Counted from the first letter of the stretch, positions 34,604 through 43,411 are shown. The stretch is 64,000 nucleotides of DNA from UMGS1590 sp900552455 (GCA_963931105.1 OZ007004.1:372001-436000), one strand, 5' to 3'. Notes: a model not told the origin generated them from the sequence alone. Numbers and translations: made by a program.

Positions 34604-34650
34604 AACGCTTTCGTTTTGTACAATGGACGTACAAAGCGAAAGCGTTTTTA
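34604..34650 (+). terminator. Long hairpin with T-run between vanS and vanZ
   Basis: AACGCTTTCGTTTTGTAC pairs with GTACAAAGCGAAAGCGTT (18 pairs with one wobble, loop AATGGAC), then TTTAT. It lies 16 bases before the vanZ start and can act as a terminator or attenuator that separates vanRS from vanZY. Confidence 0.75.
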
Positions 34651-34665
34651 TTTGGAGGTGATCTT

Positions 34666-35334
34666 GTGCTGAATCTCAACCTTGCATCCTTCTACAGCCT
34701 GAGCTGCGCGCTTCTGCCCTGCATCTGTGTGCTCATCTGGCGGCGAAAGATGGCGCCCCTCGGGCATCGCGCCTGGGCGCTGGTCTTTTGTCTGTATCTC
34801 TGGATGGTCTACACCGTCACCGGCGCCGGCGGGCTCACAGATATTTTCCTACAGCTGCAATTTTTCGAGGAGCTCGGCATCCACAGCTTCAGCGATCTCT
34901 ACGCCGCACTGCACGATCCCCTGGGAGCGACGGTTTTTCGCGCGCGCTTGAGCCTCGTCCCCTTCCAAAATCTCACAAGTGGATTTCTGCTCAACATCCT
35001 CATGACTATGCCCCTCGGATTTCTCCTGCCCTTCCTCTACCGCCACTGGCGACGCTTTTCGCGCGCCGTGCTCGCTGGCGCAGGATTTTCCCTACTCATC
35101 GAATGCTCCCAGCTACTCACCAACTGCGCCTGTGATATCGATGATCTCATCGCCAACACCCTCGGTGCCGCACTCGGCTACGCCCTCTGGTGGTACATGG
35201 CGCAGATTTTCGGCACCCGCCTGCAAAAAACGCCGTCCGACCGCCGTGAGCCGCTGCGCCTCATCCTCGCCAGCTTTGGCGGCATGTTCTTTCTCTACCA
35301 TCCGTTTTGGTTCTACAGCCTGATCGGATACTAG
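34666..35334 (+). CDS. vanZ: VanZ-family membrane protein
   Basis: 222 residues with five or six membrane spans. The VanZ-family core is visible as VPFQNLTSGFLLNILMTMPLGFLLP and LIECSQLLTNCACDIDDLIANTLGAALGY. VanZ proteins give low-level teicoplanin tolerance by an unclear mechanism. I place the start at the GTG at 34666, which follows GGAGGTG; the much longer frame to 34285 overlaps vanS. The Asp/Glu-rich pair IDDLIAN is conserved. It is followed after 54 bases by vanY. The last 20 bases have a decayed copy at 32.5 kb. Confidence 0.83.
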   Translation: MLNLNLASFYSLSCALLPCICVLIWRRKMAPLGHRAWALVFCLYLWMVYTVTGAGGLTDIFLQLQFFEELGIHSFSDLYAALHDPLGATVFRARLSLVPFQNLTSGFLLNILMTMPLGFLLPFLYRHWRRFSRAVLAGAGFSLLIECSQLLTNCACDIDDLIANTLGAALGYALWWYMAQIFGTRLQKTPSDRREPLRLILASFGGMFFLYHPFWFYSLIGY

Positions 35335-35388
35335 ACTATCCTTTCGCACCGCCCAGCTGTTATTCTCTGTAGAAAGGAGTGTTCGCTG

Positions 35389-36060
35389 ATGGCCCGTTCT
35401 CGTTCCCGCAAATTTCGCAAACTCCTCGCGCTCGTTCTGCTCGTCGTGCTCGCGCTGGCGTTCTGGTCGGAGCACGTGACGGTCGATCCTCTCGCAGACG
35501 CGCCGGCGAACGCGCGACCGGATCTGCCCTGGAACCTCGCCCTCGTGAATCGCAACAGCGGCCTGCCCGAGGGCTACCGCTTCACGCTCACGCACAGCCG
35601 CGACGGCGTGAAGGTGGATCGGCGCATCGCGGCGGAGCTTGAGCAGATGCTCGATGCTGCAGAAGCGCAGGGCTTTGAGGTGCATCTCAACGCCGGCTAC
35701 CGCACAAGCGCCGAGCAGCGCGCGCTTTTCGACGAAAAAACCGCGTCATTTCAGAGCACTGGCTATGACGAACAAACAGCCCGCACGCTGGCGGCACAGT
35801 GGGTCTCGCCGCCGGGCACCAGCGAGCACGAGCTTGGCCTCGCTGTGGACATCGGCACAGAAACCCTCGCTCTTTACGACTGGCTCGCTGCCGAATCCTG
35901 GCGCTACGGCTTCATCCAGCGCTACCCACCGGACAAAACCGCCCTCACCGGCGTCAGCCACGAGCCCTGGCACTATCGCTACGTCGGCGAAAGTGCCGCA
36001 AGCGAGATGCACGCCCAGGGATTGTGCCTGGAGGAATATGTGCAAACGCTCGCGGAGTGA
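35389..36060 (+). CDS. vanY: VanY-type D-alanyl-D-alanine carboxypeptidase (M15B)
   Basis: 223 residues. A single membrane anchor (about 10-26) is followed by an extracellular zinc peptidase domain. GTSEHELGLAVD supplies SxHxxGxAxD (His147, Asp154), and HEPWHYRYVG gives the catalytic Glu192 and third ligand His195. It removes the terminal D-Ala of peptidoglycan precursors or stems and so lowers glycopeptide targets. The gene follows vanZ with AAAGGAGTG. No VanA-type ligase, VanH or VanX is present, so it is not a full resistance cluster. Confidence 0.9.
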   Translation: MARSRSRKFRKLLALVLLVVLALAFWSEHVTVDPLADAPANARPDLPWNLALVNRNSGLPEGYRFTLTHSRDGVKVDRRIAAELEQMLDAAEAQGFEVHLNAGYRTSAEQRALFDEKTASFQSTGYDEQTARTLAAQWVSPPGTSEHELGLAVDIGTETLALYDWLAAESWRYGFIQRYPPDKTALTGVSHEPWHYRYVGESAASEMHAQGLCLEEYVQTLAE

Positions 36061-36071
36061 ATCGTCGCACG

Positions 36072-36100
36072 TTGCACGAAGTCGGTCCGTCAGTTATAAT
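36072..36100 (+). promoter_or_regulatory. Promoter for the AlbA/Schlafen-type gene
   Basis: TTGCAC (36072-36077), 17 bases, TATAAT (36095-36100). Confidence 0.7.
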
Positions 36101-36132
36101 GAACTCATCGCCAGATGAAAGGAGCAGTTCAA

Positions 36133-37548
36133 ATGCTTGATCGACTCATCATTGAGGCAACAGAATATGAGTTCAAAGTTGCTGTGGAAAAGAATAAACC
36201 AAAGAGCTGGCTTAAAAGCGTCAGCGCTTTTGCCAACGGAATCGGCGGCACGTTGTTTTTTGGCGTCAGTGATGATCGAACGATCACCGGTCTGGATGAC
36301 GCACAAGCCGACGCTGAAGCAATCAGCCGACTCATCAAAGATCGCATCACGCCACTGGTGCAATTTGTGCTGACACCGTTTCAGGAAAATAATAAAAATC
36401 TTCTCGCACTGACGATCACAGCTGGCCGCAACACGCCATATTATTACAAAGCCGATGGTATCATGGAGGCTTATGTGCGCGTCGGGAACGAGAGCATGCG
36501 CGCACCAGATTATATTCTCAATGAGCTGATCCTGAAAGGTACCAATCAATCCTTCGATGCCCTGATCACCGACGCGCGCAAAAGCGACTACAGCTTTACG
36601 CTGCTTGAAGCCACTTATCTGGAGCGCACGGGGCTGCATTTTGCACCATCTGACTACATCTCTTTTGGTTTGACGGATGAACGCGGATATCTGACAATGG
36701 CTGGCAAACTCATGGCCGATCAGCCGATCGTCTACAATTCCAGGATTTTTTGCACACGCTGGAATGGTTTGGAAAAAGGCTCCATCTTCGACGACGCGCT
36801 GGACGACAAGGAATTTGAAGGGAATCTCATCTATCTTCTGCGCAGCGCCAGCGATTTCATTCGCAATAATTCCAAGGTACGCTTTGAAAAGGAAGCACGT
36901 TATCGTGTGGACAAGCCAGATTACGCTGAGCGCGCTGTTACCGAAGCGCTCGTTAACGCGCTGATCCATCGCGATTATATTGTGCTCGGCAGCGAGATTC
37001 ACATTGATATGTACGACGACCGCGTAGAGATCATTTCACCTGGTGGTATGTTCGAAGGCGCTCCGATCCAAAACTGGGACATCACAAGCATTCGTTCCAG
37101 ACGCCGAAATCCTGTGCTGGCCGATCTCTTTCATCGCATGAAATTTATGGAACGTCGCGGTAGCGGCCTGCGTAAAATTCTCTACGCAACAGAACAGCTC
37201 CCTGGCTATACCGAGGCCTGCAAACCTGAATTTCTTTCCACCGCGACAGATTTTTACGTGGTGCTGAAAAATGTGAATTATACATCTGCTGTAGAGAATA
37301 AATTTGACAAGGTGACAGATAACGTGACAGATAGGGTGACAGATAGGGTGACAGATTTTTTGGATGAAAACGCCCTTCATGTGTTCGCACTTTTGCAAGA
37401 AAATCCGACCTATACTGCAGCAGTCATCGGCGAAAAACTTTCTTTAAGCCGCAAAACAATCTCAGCAAAACTGAAAAAGCTCAAAGAGCTTGGCTATATT
37501 GAACGTGTGGGATCTGATCGAAAAGGATATTGGAAACTATTGAAATAA
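36133..37548 (+). CDS. ATP-binding AlbA_2/Schlafen-type putative transcriptional regulator
   Basis: 471 residues. The N-terminal 120 residues are an AlbA_2 (Schlafen-like) domain: FKVAVEKNKPKSWLKSVSAFANGIGGTLFFGV. The middle has an ATPase-like block with ALVNALIHRDY and DDRVEIISPGG. A short VTD repeat (KVTDNVTDRVTDRVTD) links to a C-terminal HTH (NPTYTAAVIGEKLSLSRKTISAKLKKLKELGYIERVG). Proteins of this shape are common accessory regulators of unknown targets, sometimes in defence islands. Base composition is more A+T-rich than its neighbours, hinting at transfer. ATG at 36133 follows AAAGGAG. Confidence 0.82.
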   Translation: MLDRLIIEATEYEFKVAVEKNKPKSWLKSVSAFANGIGGTLFFGVSDDRTITGLDDAQADAEAISRLIKDRITPLVQFVLTPFQENNKNLLALTITAGRNTPYYYKADGIMEAYVRVGNESMRAPDYILNELILKGTNQSFDALITDARKSDYSFTLLEATYLERTGLHFAPSDYISFGLTDERGYLTMAGKLMADQPIVYNSRIFCTRWNGLEKGSIFDDALDDKEFEGNLIYLLRSASDFIRNNSKVRFEKEARYRVDKPDYAERAVTEALVNALIHRDYIVLGSEIHIDMYDDRVEIISPGGMFEGAPIQNWDITSIRSRRRNPVLADLFHRMKFMERRGSGLRKILYATEQLPGYTEACKPEFLSTATDFYVVLKNVNYTSAVENKFDKVTDNVTDRVTDRVTDFLDENALHVFALLQENPTYTAAVIGEKLSLSRKTISAKLKKLKELGYIERVGSDRKGYWKLLK

Positions 37549-37561
37549 GGGAGGTGTGCGC

Positions 37562-38215
37562 ATGGAACGCTCCGAACTTTTGGCGCTGCCGGTTTTTGAT
37601 GGCATTCGCGCAGAGAATCTGCCGAAAATGCTGGACTGTCTGGGCTGCTACGAAAAACACTATCGTAAAAATGAAATGATCATGCTCGAAGAAGAAACGG
37701 TGCGACGGATCGGCGTTGTGCTGTCGGGAACGGTGCACATGATCAAGGAAGACATCGACGGCGGCAAATCACTCATGGTGACGATCCGACCGGGAGAGCT
37801 TTTTGGCGAGAGTTTCGCCTGCGCCAGCCAGCTCTCGGCGCGTGTCAGCTTTGTCGCTGCGGCGCCGTGCGCGGTGCTTTTTCTGCCGTTCCACAAGGTG
37901 ATCCATTCTTGCACGCTGGCCTGCACGTTTCACCATCGGCTGATCGAAAATATGCTGCGCCTGCTCAGTGAAAAGAATCAGCGGCTGATGGACAAGGTCG
38001 CGATCATTTCCCAGCGCACGCTGCGCGATAAAATCCTCGCCTATCTGCGCACGGAAGCAGACTACCAGCAAAGCCGACGCTTCACGACCCCTCTCGGGCG
38101 CGTAGAATTGTCCGAATATCTGGGCGTCAACCGCAGCGCTTTGACGCGAGAGCTTGCGCAGATGCGCGAGGAAGGGCTCATTGATTTTGAAAAAAACACA
38201 TTTATTTTGCGCTAA
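37562..38215 (+). CDS. CRP/FNR-family transcriptional regulator, probable asr activator
   Basis: 217 residues. An N-terminal cyclic-nucleotide-binding-type beta barrel (about 8-125, RPGELFGESFACAS) precedes a C-terminal winged helix (RVELSEYLGVNRSALTRELAQMREEGLI). There is no N-terminal cysteine cluster like that of FNR, so it is closer to HcpR or other CRP-like sensors. It is encoded just upstream of asrABC in the same direction. A dyad suited to such a regulator lies at about -41 of the asr promoter, so it probably activates asr. ATG at 37562 follows GGGAGG. Confidence 0.85.
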   Translation: MERSELLALPVFDGIRAENLPKMLDCLGCYEKHYRKNEMIMLEEETVRRIGVVLSGTVHMIKEDIDGGKSLMVTIRPGELFGESFACASQLSARVSFVAAAPCAVLFLPFHKVIHSCTLACTFHHRLIENMLRLLSEKNQRLMDKVAIISQRTLRDKILAYLRTEADYQQSRRFTTPLGRVELSEYLGVNRSALTRELAQMREEGLIDFEKNTFILR

Positions 38216-38255
38216 AACGCCGTTATGTTGCACAGGTAACATAGCGGCGTTTTTA
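38216..38255 (+). terminator. Terminator of the CRP/FNR gene
   Basis: AACGCCGTTATGTT pairs with AACATAGCGGCGTT (14 pairs with one wobble), followed by TTTTAC. It starts at the stop codon. Confidence 0.8.
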
Positions 38256-38267
38256 CTTTGGTATGAT
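38224..38267 (+). promoter_or_regulatory. asrABC promoter with CRP/FNR-type operator
   Basis: TATGTTGC-ACAG-GTAACATA (38224-38243) is a near-perfect dyad. TATGAT (38262-38267) is a -10 with no good -35. The dyad centre is about 40-41 bases before the expected start point, the place for class II activation by CRP/FNR proteins. The dyad is also the upper stem of the terminator. Confidence 0.6.
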
Positions 38268-38313
38268 GAGGACATCAAAGATCAACCAGGATCATCCACA
38301 GGAGGGATTTACA

Positions 38314-39327
38314 ATGGGCTATCACATCCACGAATCACAGCTCGACACGCTGCTCGAAACCTGGCGCGAAGATTACACGATCTACGCACCAAAACGCTTC
38401 AGCGGACGCTCGTCAGATACGGAGATCGTGCGTTACGGCGAGATTGCTTCTGCCAACGAGATCGTTTTCGACGAGCGCTCGGCCTATTCTTTCAAGGAAG
38501 TCTTGACGCCAATCTCGCAAACGCTTTTCTATTTCACAGAATCGCAGACGCGTGAGCCAGAAGCGCCGCAGAAAGGTGCAGTGATCTTTATGCGCAGCTG
38601 CGATCTGCACGCGCTCACGCGGCTGGATGATATGTATCTGCAGAACGGACCGGCAGATATCTACTACCGCCGTCTGCGCGAAAACATCAAACTCGTGCTC
38701 ATGGGCTGTAGCGAAAGCTTTGACGACTGCTTCTGTGTGAGCATGGGCACCAACAAAAGCGACGACTACGATCTCAGCATCGACCGTCAAAACGACGGCA
38801 GTTTCCTCATCAACTGTCGAGACAGCGCATGGGCGGCGCAGCTCGATGCGCTCGGCGCAGAAAAACAGGACGTCACACCTGCCTTCGTCACCGAAAACAA
38901 GGTGCGCGTGACCATTCCTGACAATCTCAGCCACACCGTCGCGGAAAGCAGCATCTGGGACGAGTACGACAGCCGCTGCATCGCCTGCGGGCGCTGCAAT
39001 TTCGTCTGCCCAAGCTGCACCTGCTTCACCATGCAGGACATTTTCTACAGCGAAAACGGCCGCGTCGGCGAACGTCGTCGCGTCTGGGCCAGCTGCATGG
39101 TCGACGGCTTTACCGATGTCGCCGGCGGCGGCAGCTACCGCAAAGCCCACGGCCAGCGCATGCGATTCAAGGTTCTGCACAAAGTGCTCGACCACAAAGC
39201 GCGCTTCGGCCACACAATGTGCGTCGGCTGCGGGCGCTGCGACGCCATTTGTCCAGAGTACATTTCCTTCTCCCACGCTGTCAATCGGCTCGGAGACGCC
39301 ATGAAAGAGGTGAACGCTCATGACTAA
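38314..39327 (+). CDS. asrA: Anaerobic sulfite reductase subunit A (iron-sulfur)
   Basis: 337 residues. Two [4Fe-4S] ferredoxin motifs near the C-terminus, CIACGRCNFVCP and CVGCGRCDAICP, plus RSCDLHALTRLDDMY in the N-terminal half match AsrA. It passes electrons from AsrB to the catalytic AsrC in NADH-dependent reduction of sulfite to sulfide in the cytosol. The ATG at 38314 follows AGGAGGG. It overlaps asrB by eight bases. Confidence 0.92.
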   Translation: MGYHIHESQLDTLLETWREDYTIYAPKRFSGRSSDTEIVRYGEIASANEIVFDERSAYSFKEVLTPISQTLFYFTESQTREPEAPQKGAVIFMRSCDLHALTRLDDMYLQNGPADIYYRRLRENIKLVLMGCSESFDDCFCVSMGTNKSDDYDLSIDRQNDGSFLINCRDSAWAAQLDALGAEKQDVTPAFVTENKVRVTIPDNLSHTVAESSIWDEYDSRCIACGRCNFVCPSCTCFTMQDIFYSENGRVGERRRVWASCMVDGFTDVAGGGSYRKAHGQRMRFKVLHKVLDHKARFGHTMCVGCGRCDAICPEYISFSHAVNRLGDAMKEVNAHD

Positions 39328-40114
39328 GAACGACTACCTGCCATTTTCCTCGAAGATCCTTGAGGTCATTCCACACACCGATATCGAATACACCTTTCGC
39401 ATGTCTTACAACGGCGACGTCAAACCTGGCCAGTTTTTTGAAGTATCGCTGCCAAAATACGGCGAAGCGCCAATTTCTGTGAGCGGCATCGGCCCGGGAT
39501 TCATCGATCTGACGATCCGCCGCGTCGGCAAAGTGACAAACGAGATCTTCGAACACTACGCCGGCAGCAGCTTGCTCCTGCGCGGGCCTTACGGCAATGG
39601 ATTTTCGCTCGCTGACTATCGCAGCAAAGATCTCATCATTATCAGCGGCGGCACCGGACTGTCGCCAGTGCGCGGCGTCATCGATCATTTCGCCACGCAT
39701 CCTGAAGAGCGTGGCCACATGACACTCATCTGCGGCTTCAAAACGCCGCACGACATTCTTTTCCACGACGATCTCGCTCGTTGGCAGCACGCCATGGATC
39801 TCATCCTCACCGTCGACAACGCCTGCGGACAAAGCAACGTACGCGAAGGGCTCGTGACCCAATACATCCCTGAGATCGCGCTCGGCGACGCTGCGCAGAC
39901 AGCCGCCATCGTCGTCGGTCCACCAGCAATGATGCGATTTTCTGTACAGGGGCTGCTGGCGATCGGCCTGCCTGAAGAAAACATCTGGGTCAGCCAGGAA
40001 CGCAAAATGTGCTGCGGCCTTGGCAAATGTGGCCACTGCCGCATCGGCGATACCTACGTCTGTCTCGACGGCCCCGTCTTTAACTACAGCCGCAGCAAAC
40101 ACCTCATTGATTAA
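39320..40114 (+). CDS. asrB: Anaerobic sulfite reductase subunit B (FAD/NADH, [2Fe-2S])
   Basis: 264 residues. An FNR-type fold: flavin-binding and NAD-binding segments (SGGTGLSPVRGVIDHF) followed by a C-terminal [2Fe-2S] site MCCGLGKCGHCRIGDTYVC. AsrB takes electrons from NADH. It belongs to the same family as PyrK and HydG-type flavoproteins, but the asrA and asrC neighbours fix its role. Coupled to asrA by overlap; asrC follows after 12 bases. Confidence 0.92.
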   Translation: MTKNDYLPFSSKILEVIPHTDIEYTFRMSYNGDVKPGQFFEVSLPKYGEAPISVSGIGPGFIDLTIRRVGKVTNEIFEHYAGSSLLLRGPYGNGFSLADYRSKDLIIISGGTGLSPVRGVIDHFATHPEERGHMTLICGFKTPHDILFHDDLARWQHAMDLILTVDNACGQSNVREGLVTQYIPEIALGDAAQTAAIVVGPPAMMRFSVQGLLAIGLPEENIWVSQERKMCCGLGKCGHCRIGDTYVCLDGPVFNYSRSKHLID

Positions 40115-40126
40115 GGAGGGATTTTC

Positions 40127-41092
40127 ATGGATATGAACACCAAAAAGCTCAAGAAAAATGCTTTCCGCGTCACCAAGCACCGCGGCGTCACCGCTTCGCG
40201 CGTGCGCGTTCCCGGCGGACGCATGGACGCAAAATATCTCGACACCATCCGCACCATCGCCCAAACCTACGGCGACGGCACCGTCCACATCACGCTGCGC
40301 CAAGGCTTTGAGATCCCCGGCATTCCTTTCGAAAAAATGCCAGAAGTAAACGCCGCGCTGCAACCGCTCATCGATGGCCTTGGCATCAATCAGACGACGC
40401 CGGGTGGCGGCTATTCCGCCAGCGGCACACGCAACATCACCGCCTGCATCGGCAATCAGATCTGTCCGTTTGCTTGCTATGACACCACCGCCCTCGCGCG
40501 CCGTATTGAGCAGGCGATTTTTCCCAACGACCCGCATTTTAAGATCGCCCTCACCGGCTGCCCAAACGACTGCGCCAAGGTACGCATGCACGATTTTGGC
40601 ATCATCGGCATGACCGAACCACAGTTTGATCCTGAGCGCTGTGTCAGCTGCGGTGCCTGCGTCAAAGCCTGTCAGAAAAAATCCTCCGGTGCGCTGACGA
40701 GCCACAACTATCGCCCGCAGCGCGATCACAAACGCTGTCTCGGCTGCGGCGAATGTGTGCAGGCCTGCCCAAATTTCGCCTGGACGCGCAGCGAAGAAAA
40801 ATATTTCCGGCTCACGCTCTTTGGCCGCAGCGGCAAGAAAAATCCCCGTCTCGGCGAAGATTTCGTCAAATGGGCCGACGCCGACAGCATTGTCAAGATC
40901 ATCACCAACACCTACGACTACGTGCGCGAATACATCGACCCAAATGCACCTGAAGGCAAGGAACACATCGGCTACATCGTCGACCGCACCGGATTCGACG
41001 AATTCAAACGCTGGGCGCTCAAAGACGTCGAGCTCCCTGCCATCGCCGAAGTGAACGATCGCCTCTACTGGAACGGTATCCACTACAACTGA
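40127..41092 (+). CDS. asrC: Anaerobic sulfite reductase subunit C (siroheme)
   Basis: 321 residues. The siroheme-[4Fe-4S] ligands are C-X5-C (CIGNQIC) and C-X3-C (CPNDC). Two additional ferredoxin motifs, CVSCGACVKAC and CLGCGECVQAC, sit between them and the C-terminus. AsrC reduces sulfite to sulfide by six electrons. GGAGGG precedes the start and a terminator follows. Together with asrA and asrB it makes a complete operon. Confidence 0.92.
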   Translation: MDMNTKKLKKNAFRVTKHRGVTASRVRVPGGRMDAKYLDTIRTIAQTYGDGTVHITLRQGFEIPGIPFEKMPEVNAALQPLIDGLGINQTTPGGGYSASGTRNITACIGNQICPFACYDTTALARRIEQAIFPNDPHFKIALTGCPNDCAKVRMHDFGIIGMTEPQFDPERCVSCGACVKACQKKSSGALTSHNYRPQRDHKRCLGCGECVQACPNFAWTRSEEKYFRLTLFGRSGKKNPRLGEDFVKWADADSIVKIITNTYDYVREYIDPNAPEGKEHIGYIVDRTGFDEFKRWALKDVELPAIAEVNDRLYWNGIHYN

Positions 41093-41101
41093 AGATTTTC
41101 C

Positions 41102-41133
41102 TGCTGCACGCCCCTCACGCGTGCAGCATTTTT
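41102..41133 (+). terminator. Terminator of asrABC
   Basis: TGCTGCACG pairs with CGTGCAGCA, followed by TTTTT. Confidence 0.85.
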
Positions 41134-41144
41134 GCACGCAAATC

Positions 41145-41255
41145 AAAAATGCCCGCTCGCTTTCCTGCTATGCGAACGGGCAAGGTATAACACCGAGGGG
41201 TGGTGTTATCACAGGGAAGGGGCCATCTATCGGTGGCCAACGTTATGGGATGATT
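41145..41255 (-). ncRNA. Candidate small RNA related to the type I antitoxin RNA at 59.9 kb
   Basis: On the minus strand a TATAAT (41262-41267) would start an RNA of about 110 bases ending in TGCCCGTTCGC/GCGAGCGGGCA followed by five T residues (stem 41150-41182). Near its 5' end it has GGCCACCGATAGATGGCC (41221-41238), a self-pairing hairpin. The core CCACCGATAGA is shared with the antisense RNA at 59924-60003. A second hairpin, ATAACACC/GGTGTTAT, lies between. No toxin frame overlaps it. The -35 is poor, so this is a prediction. Confidence 0.45.
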
Positions 41256-41346
41256 ACAGCTATTATATTAACGGCTGTTCTTGAAAACGAACATAAATTG
41301 CTGTGAGGAATTGGTGTCAAGACAGTAACATTCTCTTGAGGCTGCG

Positions 41347-43374
41347 TCACTTCACCAAAAGCGCGGACACGGTCACCGCTCCGTCTGTGCCGCCGCTGAC
41401 CAGATAACGAATCTCGTAGAGGCTGTCGGCGTTCAGGCTGCCTTCCACCGCTTCTCCGTTTTCATCGCAAAGCTGCCACTCGCCGTCGTAAGGGCTCAGG
41501 CTGCCGTCGTCGTTTTCAATGTAGAGCTGGTAGTCGTCGGCGCTGCCCTCCAGGCCATTGACCTTGAAGGCGATGGTGGAACCGTCGCCTGGATTGACCA
41601 CGCTGGCGCGCATGAGGTAGCTGGCTAGGCTGCCATTGCTGCCGCTGAGCGACTGAAATTCGTCGTCACTGAGACGTTCCCGCTCCATGCTGTCCGGATC
41701 GATGGATTTTCCTGGAGAATCCGGCAGGGTCACGAAGCGGTCCTGCAGGAGCACCATTTCCATGTTGTTGGTTGGGCAGTAGAGAGTGTTGCCGCCAACG
41801 TCTGCCGACATACCGACGGCCATGTTGTTGAAGCTGGCCAGACTGGACACTGGAATTTCGCGCACAGTTTCGCCGCTGTCAAAATCCAGGATTTCGTAGC
41901 ACCACATGCCGGTGTCCAGGTTCTGCCAGTAGCCGTAGAGGTAGCCGGTGGCGGTGCTGAGCTTGATCATCGAGGTGTCGCGCACGTCGTCGCGCAGCCA
42001 GACTTTTTCGGCGCTGTAGCTGTCGCCGTCCTTGACAATGTCGACACGCTCCACGCCTGGCGCAATGTAGGCGTTGCCTTTGGCGATCCAGTTGGCATCA
42101 TACAGGGCCTCGTAGGACTGCACCGAGGAATCGTTGTCCGGATCGGCAAGACCGGCATTGCCAGCGCCAAACCAGTTGCAGACGATCACCGAGGTGCGGC
42201 TGACATCGCCGGAGTAGACGAGAATGGAATTTTCCACTGCCACCGGCGTGCCGTCCGGCAGTTCATCAAGCACCGGTGTCTCGGCAACCACTTCGCCGGT
42301 TTCTGAGGACATCGCTAGCAGGTTGACCGGGGCCTGATTGTCAGTGAAAAGCACGAGGTCCTTCGTCAGTGTCGGCGTGGTGCCGCTGCCCCAGGAGAGA
42401 CCGCCGCCGGTGTAATCCGAATCAGGCTCGGCGTCGTTGGCGCCATTGCTTTCGTAGGCGGTGCGCCAGACGATGTCTACGCCGTCATCGGCGCGGAGCA
42501 TGTAGCAGGCCAGGTTCGTGAGAATGACAGCGCCGTCTTCGTTGGCAGAGATGCCATTTTCGGCGCCTTCGCCTTCGGCGAGGCGTTCAAAGAAGATGTT
42601 TCCCTCAAGCGCCGGCGACGCACCGGCAAGAGCAGCGTCGATGTAGTCCCGCGACAGATAGCCGATGAAGCCGGCAGGGTTGCGGTCGGGATAGATTCGG
42701 AAACCGCCGGTGACAAACCAGAGGTTGCCGTCGTAGTCGTAGATGATCGAGAGCAGGTTCTGGTCGATGTCCTCGCCCAGGGCGTCAACGGCTGCCGAAA
42801 CTATGTCCACGTCGAAGACCTTGCGCGCCTTCTCGTAAACATTGCCGTCGGCATCCTTGGTTTCCAGCATGATCACGCGGCCATCAGAGGTCGGCGCCAC
42901 AACACGGCCACCATTGTCGACAAAGGCATAGGAAATCTGCAGCGAGTAGCCGCCGCCATCGTCTTGCGCCGGCACAAAGGTGGCCTGGCGGGTGATGGTG
43001 TCGCCGCTGAGATCGGTCACGGCGATGCCTCCGAGAAACGGCGTGATGGTATTGCCGTCGTTGTCAAAGAACATGGACGGCGGCGCCTGTTTGTTCTTTG
43101 TTTCCAGCGTGGTGCTGACCACTTCGTCAATGGCCAGCGGCATTACGGTGTCGGTGACATCGGAGCTGTAGGCATCGTTGTGCACCATGGCGTCGCCGCT
43201 GCTGAGATAGGGATTCGGCGCCACATCATTGACCGCCAGCGGCTTTGGGGTCAGCGCCCCTGCTGCTGCGTCGGCATCATTGCCGGCTGTTGTGTCGCTG
43301 CTGCAGCCAGCGCTCAGCAGGAGCAGCGCCGCCAAAAGACCGCTGACGATGCCTTTGTATCTATGCGTGTTCAT
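41347..43374 (-). CDS. Large lipoprotein, probable beta-propeller, unknown function
   Basis: 675 residues. Signal peptide with lipobox LSAGC (Cys24). The mature protein is beta-rich with repeating blade-like units, for example GGYSLQISYAFVDNGGRVV, YDYDGNLWFVTGGF and ATGYLYGYWQNLDTGMW, suggesting a quinoprotein-like or similar propeller. The last 100 residues look like an Ig-type domain. I do not recognise a catalytic motif. It lies 37 bases after the alkyl-sulfatase gene in the same direction, so it may assist that enzyme or bind its substrate. ATG at 43374 follows GGAGGGAG. Confidence 0.65.
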   Translation of the reverse strand: MNTHRYKGIVSGLLAALLLLSAGCSSDTTAGNDADAAAGALTPKPLAVNDVAPNPYLSSGDAMVHNDAYSSDVTDTVMPLAIDEVVSTTLETKNKQAPPSMFFDNDGNTITPFLGGIAVTDLSGDTITRQATFVPAQDDGGGYSLQISYAFVDNGGRVVAPTSDGRVIMLETKDADGNVYEKARKVFDVDIVSAAVDALGEDIDQNLLSIIYDYDGNLWFVTGGFRIYPDRNPAGFIGYLSRDYIDAALAGASPALEGNIFFERLAEGEGAENGISANEDGAVILTNLACYMLRADDGVDIVWRTAYESNGANDAEPDSDYTGGGLSWGSGTTPTLTKDLVLFTDNQAPVNLLAMSSETGEVVAETPVLDELPDGTPVAVENSILVYSGDVSRTSVIVCNWFGAGNAGLADPDNDSSVQSYEALYDANWIAKGNAYIAPGVERVDIVKDGDSYSAEKVWLRDDVRDTSMIKLSTATGYLYGYWQNLDTGMWCYEILDFDSGETVREIPVSSLASFNNMAVGMSADVGGNTLYCPTNNMEMVLLQDRFVTLPDSPGKSIDPDSMERERLSDDEFQSLSGSNGSLASYLMRASVVNPGDGSTIAFKVNGLEGSADDYQLYIENDDGSLSPYDGEWQLCDENGEAVEGSLNADSLYEIRYLVSGGTDGAVTVSALLVK

Positions 43375-43411
43375 GGTTCTCCCTCCATTCACGTTCATTG
43401 ACCAGCGTGCG

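Noticed and set aside
37311..37357. Possible CRISPR-like or satellite repeat
   Set aside because: The 12-base repeat is in frame, encodes VTD units inside a gene and has no spacers. No CRISPR array is seen in the window.
41121..41306. Small rightward open frame after asrC ending in a hydrophobic stretch and LENEHKLL
   Set aside because: It spans terminator hairpins and lacks a ribosome site; the region is better explained by hairpins and a possible small RNA.
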